Below, piece after piece: positions 61,316-64,000 of a stretch of DNA of 64,000 bases; positions within the stretch are counted from its first letter, which is position 1, and each line of letters begins with the position of its first letter. A program made the position numbers and the translations under genes. A model generated the notes under the pieces. It saw nothing but the letters and a program-made list of their open reading frames with translations, had not been told where the DNA came from and did no database searches. The DNA is from Chlorocebus sabaeus (lineage: Eukaryota; Chordata; Mammalia; Primates; Cercopithecidae), in NCBI RefSeq assembly GCF_047675955.1, contig NW_027327442.1, positions 62,001 through 126,000 of the forward strand, given 5' to 3'.

Positions 61316-63206
61316 GAACGGAAGATATTTCCTTTTTCACCTTAGCCCTCTATGGGCTTCCAAATATCCCTTTGCCATTTCCTCAAGAACAGCCTTAGCA
61401 AAAGGCTTCTTGAAGGGAAAGATGTAACTCTGTGAGGTGAGTTAACAGAACACAGAGCAGTTTCTCAGAAAGCTTCTTTCCAGTTTTGAGCGGAAGATAT
61501 TATCTTTTTCACCATAGCCCTCTAAGGGCTTCCACATATCCCTTTACCAATTCCACAAGAAAAGCCTTAGCGAAAGGCTTCTTGAAGGGAAAGATGTAAC
61601 TCTGTGAGGTCAATTAACAGAACACAGAGCAGTTTCTCAGAAAGCTTCTTTCCAGTTTTGATCGGAAGATACTTCCTTTTTCACCATAGCCCTCTAAGGG
61701 CTTCCAAATATCCCTTTACCAATTCCACAAGAACAGCCTTAGCGGAAGGCTTCTTGAAGGGAAAGATGTAACCCTGTGACATGAATTTACAGAACACATA
61801 GCAGTTTCTCAGAAAGCTTCTTTCCAGTTTTGAATGGAAGATATTTCCTTTTTCACCGTAGCTGTCTATGGGCTTTAAATATCACTTTGCCAATTTCACA
61901 AGAACAGCCTTAGCGAAAGGCTTCTTGAACCTAAAGATGTAATTCTGTGAGGTGAATTAATAGAACACAGAGCAGTTTCTCAGAAAGCTTCTTCACAGTT
62001 TTGAACGGAAGATACTTCCTTTTTCACCATAGCCCTCTATGGGCTTCCAAATATCCCTTTGCCAATTCCACAAGAACAGCCTTAGCGAAAGACTTCTTGA
62101 AGCGAAAGATGTAACTCTGTGAGATGAATTAACAGAACACAGAGCAGTTTCTCAGAAAGCTTCTTTGCAGTTTTGAACGGAAAATATTTCCTTTTTCACC
62201 ATAGCCCTGTATGGGCTTCCAAATATCACTTTGCCAATTCCACAAGAACAGCCTTAGCGAACGGCTTCCTGAAGGGAAAGATGTAACTCTGCGAGATTAA
62301 TTAACAGAACACAGAGCAGTTTCTCATAAATCTTCTTTCCAGTTTTGAACGGAAGATATTTCCTTTTTCACCGTAGCCCTCTATGGGCTTCTAATTATCC
62401 CTTTGGCAATTCCACAAGAACAGCCTTAGCGAAAGACTTCTTGAAGGGAAAGATGTAACTCTGTGAGATGAATTAACAGAACACAGAGCAGTTTCTCAGA
62501 AAGCTTCTTTAAAGTTTTAAACGGAAGATATTTCCTTTTTCACCATACCCCTCTATGGGCTTCCACATATCCCTTTGCCAATTCCACAAGAACAGCCTTA
62601 GCGAAAGGCTTCTTGTAGGGAAAGATGTAACTCTGTGAGTTGAATTAACAGAACACAGAGCAGTTTCTCAGAAAGCTTCTTTCCAGTTTTGAACGGAAGA
62701 TATTTCCTTTTTCACCATAGCCCTCTATGGGCTTCCACATATCCCTTTGCCAATTCCACAAGAACAGCCCTAGCGAAAGGCTTCTTGAAGGGAAAGATGT
62801 TACTCAGTGAGATGAATTAACAGAACACAGATCAGTTTCTCAGAAAGTTTCTTTCCAGTTTTGAACGGAAGATATTTTCTTTTTCACCATAGCCCTCTAT
62901 GGGCTTCCAAATATCCCTTTGCCAATTCCACAAGAAGAGCCTTAGCGAAAGGCTTCTTGAAGGGAAAGATGTAACTCTGTGAGATGAATTAACAGAACAC
63001 AGAGCAGTTTCTCAGAAAGCTTCTTTCCAGTTTTGAACGGAAGATATTTCCTTTTTCACCATAGCCCTCTATGGACTTCTACATATCCCTTTGCCAATTC
63101 CACAAGAACAGCCTTAGCGAAAGGCATCTTGAAGGGAAAGATGTAACTCTGTGAGGTGAATTAACAGAACACAGAGCAGTTTCTCAGAAAGCTTCTTTCC
63201 AGTTTT
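61316..63206 (-). repeat. HOR-3 start joined to HOR-1 end (11 monomers, 1891 bp)
   Basis: Order P-Q-B-C-D-E-F-G-H-I-J. P, Q and B are of the HOR-3 kind (GATATTATC in Q, GATCGG in B), while G onward is ordinary HOR-1 with a full H, I and J. P has CCTTAGCAAAAGG. The unit shows how HOR-3 and HOR-1 exchange through their shared B-C-D-E-F run. Confidence 0.87.
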
Positions 63207-64000
63207 GAACGGAAGATACTTCCTTTTTCACCATAGCCCTCTATGGGCTTCCAAATATCCCTTTGCCAACTCCACAAGAACAGCCTTAGCGAAAGGCTTC
63301 TTGAAGGGAAAGATGTAACTCTGTGAGGTCAATTAACAGAACACAGAGCAGTTTCTCAGAAAGCTTCTTTCCAGTTTTGAACGGAAGATACTTCCTTTTT
63401 CACCATAGCCCTCTAAGGGCTTCCAAATATCCCTTTACCAATTCCACAAGAACAGCCTTAGCGGAAGGCTTCTTGAAGGGAAAGATGTAACCCTGTGACA
63501 TGAATTTACAGAACACAGAGCAGTTTCTCAGAAAGCTTCTTTCCAGTTTTGAATGGAATATATTTCCTTTTTCACCGTAGCTGTCTATGGGCTTTAAATA
63601 TCACTTTGCCAATTTCACAAGAACAGCCTTAGCGAAAGGCTTCTTGAACCTAAAGATGTAATTCTGTGAGGTGAATTAACAGAACACAGAGCAGTTTCTC
63701 AGAAAGCTTCTTTGCAGTTTTGAACGGAAAATATTTCCTTTTTCACCATAGCCCTGTATGGGCTTCCAAATATCACTTTGCCAATTCCACAAGAACAGCC
63801 TTAGCGAACGGCTTCCTGAAGGGAAAGATGTAACTCTGCGAGATTAATTAACAGAACACAGAGCAGTTTCTCATAAATCTTCTTTCCAGTTTTGAACGGA
63901 AGATATTTCCTTTTTCACCATAGCCCTCTATGCGCTTCTAATTATCCCTTTGGCAATTCCACAAGAACAGCCTTAGCGAAAGACTTCTTGAAGGGAAAGA
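63207..64000 (-). repeat. Partial HOR-1 unit A-B-C-E-F, cut by the window end
   Basis: A 63207, B 63379, C 63551, E 63722, F 63894. As in the nine-monomer unit at 51178, D is absent, and F carries TATGCGCTTC. The unit is therefore probably another copy of that nine-monomer form and continues beyond the window. Confidence 0.85.

Larger units (their letters stand above)
1..64000 (-). repeat. Alpha satellite (alphoid) array, 172-bp monomers
   Basis: The whole window is a head-to-tail tandem array with a period of 172 bp (some types 171 bp), about 372 units, all in one orientation. Each unit on the plus strand runs through a GAACGG start, a TTCCTTTTTCACCATAG box, AGCCCTCTATGGGCT, an AGCCTTAGCGAAAGGCT hairpin, an ACTCTGTGAGATGAATTAAC stretch and a HindIII-containing CAGAAAGCTTC. 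The minus strand gives the canonical alphoid direction. The fit to the African green monkey HindIII monomer is from memory. Alpha satellite is the major centromeric DNA of simian primates and the substrate for CENP-A chromatin. I saw no inversion, transposon or unique insert anywhere. Whether this part is kinetochore-forming cannot be told from sequence. Confidence 0.97.

Noticed and set aside
1..64000. CRISPR array or other prokaryotic spaced repeats
   Set aside because: The repeats are contiguous 172-bp units without unique spacers, and the sequence matches primate alphoid DNA.
1..64000. Human or ape origin
   Set aside because: The monomers lack the human-type consensus and CENP-B boxes, and fit the African green monkey-type monomer as remembered. 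A different cercopithecine cannot be excluded without alignment.
1..64000. An undescribed gene system or mobile element hidden in the array
   Set aside because: Reading the window end to end I found only alphoid monomers; no stretch departs from the repeat for more than a few bases apart from the 46-bp deletion.

Overview
This window is one uninterrupted array of alpha satellite (alphoid) centromeric DNA from a primate. The repeat unit is about 172 bp and recurs about 372 times head to tail, always in one orientation. Read on the minus strand, the common monomer matches, as I remember it, the classic 172-bp HindIII alpha satellite of African green monkey. It differs clearly from the human consensus. 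A guenon-group Old World monkey (Chlorocebus or a close relative) is therefore the likely source. I see no protein-coding gene, RNA gene, transposable element or unique sequence. The open reading frames that occur are by-products of the satellite.

The interest lies in how the monomers are ordered. Diagnostic substitutions separate monomers into types, and their order shows several nested higher-order patterns. From 1 to 10 kb a seven-monomer cassette occurs three times, separated by rearranged monomers. From 10 to 22 kb there are three long pairwise duplications (3266, 5844 and 9798 bp apart) patched together. From 22 to 28 kb the monomers are more heterogeneous, and one carries a 46-bp deletion that breaks the monomer phase. 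From 28.2 to 41.2 kb a 3.4-kb block is duplicated, and between its two copies lies a ten-monomer higher-order repeat of 1719 bp.

From 42.2 kb to the end the array is a mosaic built from one small alphabet of monomer types (labelled A to J, plus I', L, M, M', C', D', N, P, Q, K2). The clearest unit is A-B-C-D-E-F-G-H-I-J, 1719 bp. Around it are 4-, 9-, 17- and 21-monomer derivatives, a second ten-monomer unit of 1718 bp, and a third family in 12- and 10-monomer forms. All junctions keep the monomer register. Some fall inside monomers and create hybrids, as expected of unequal homologous exchange. By eye the right-hand part has the most recent-looking duplications.

No CENP-B box was seen, while a 17-bp pJ-alpha-type box is present in most monomers, together with short dyad symmetries. 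Limits: identities were judged by eye without alignment software. Species, chromosome and distance from the kinetochore cannot be read from this sequence. Boundaries between duplicated blocks are good to roughly a few tens of bases; monomer starts quoted from 42239 onward were traced base by base.
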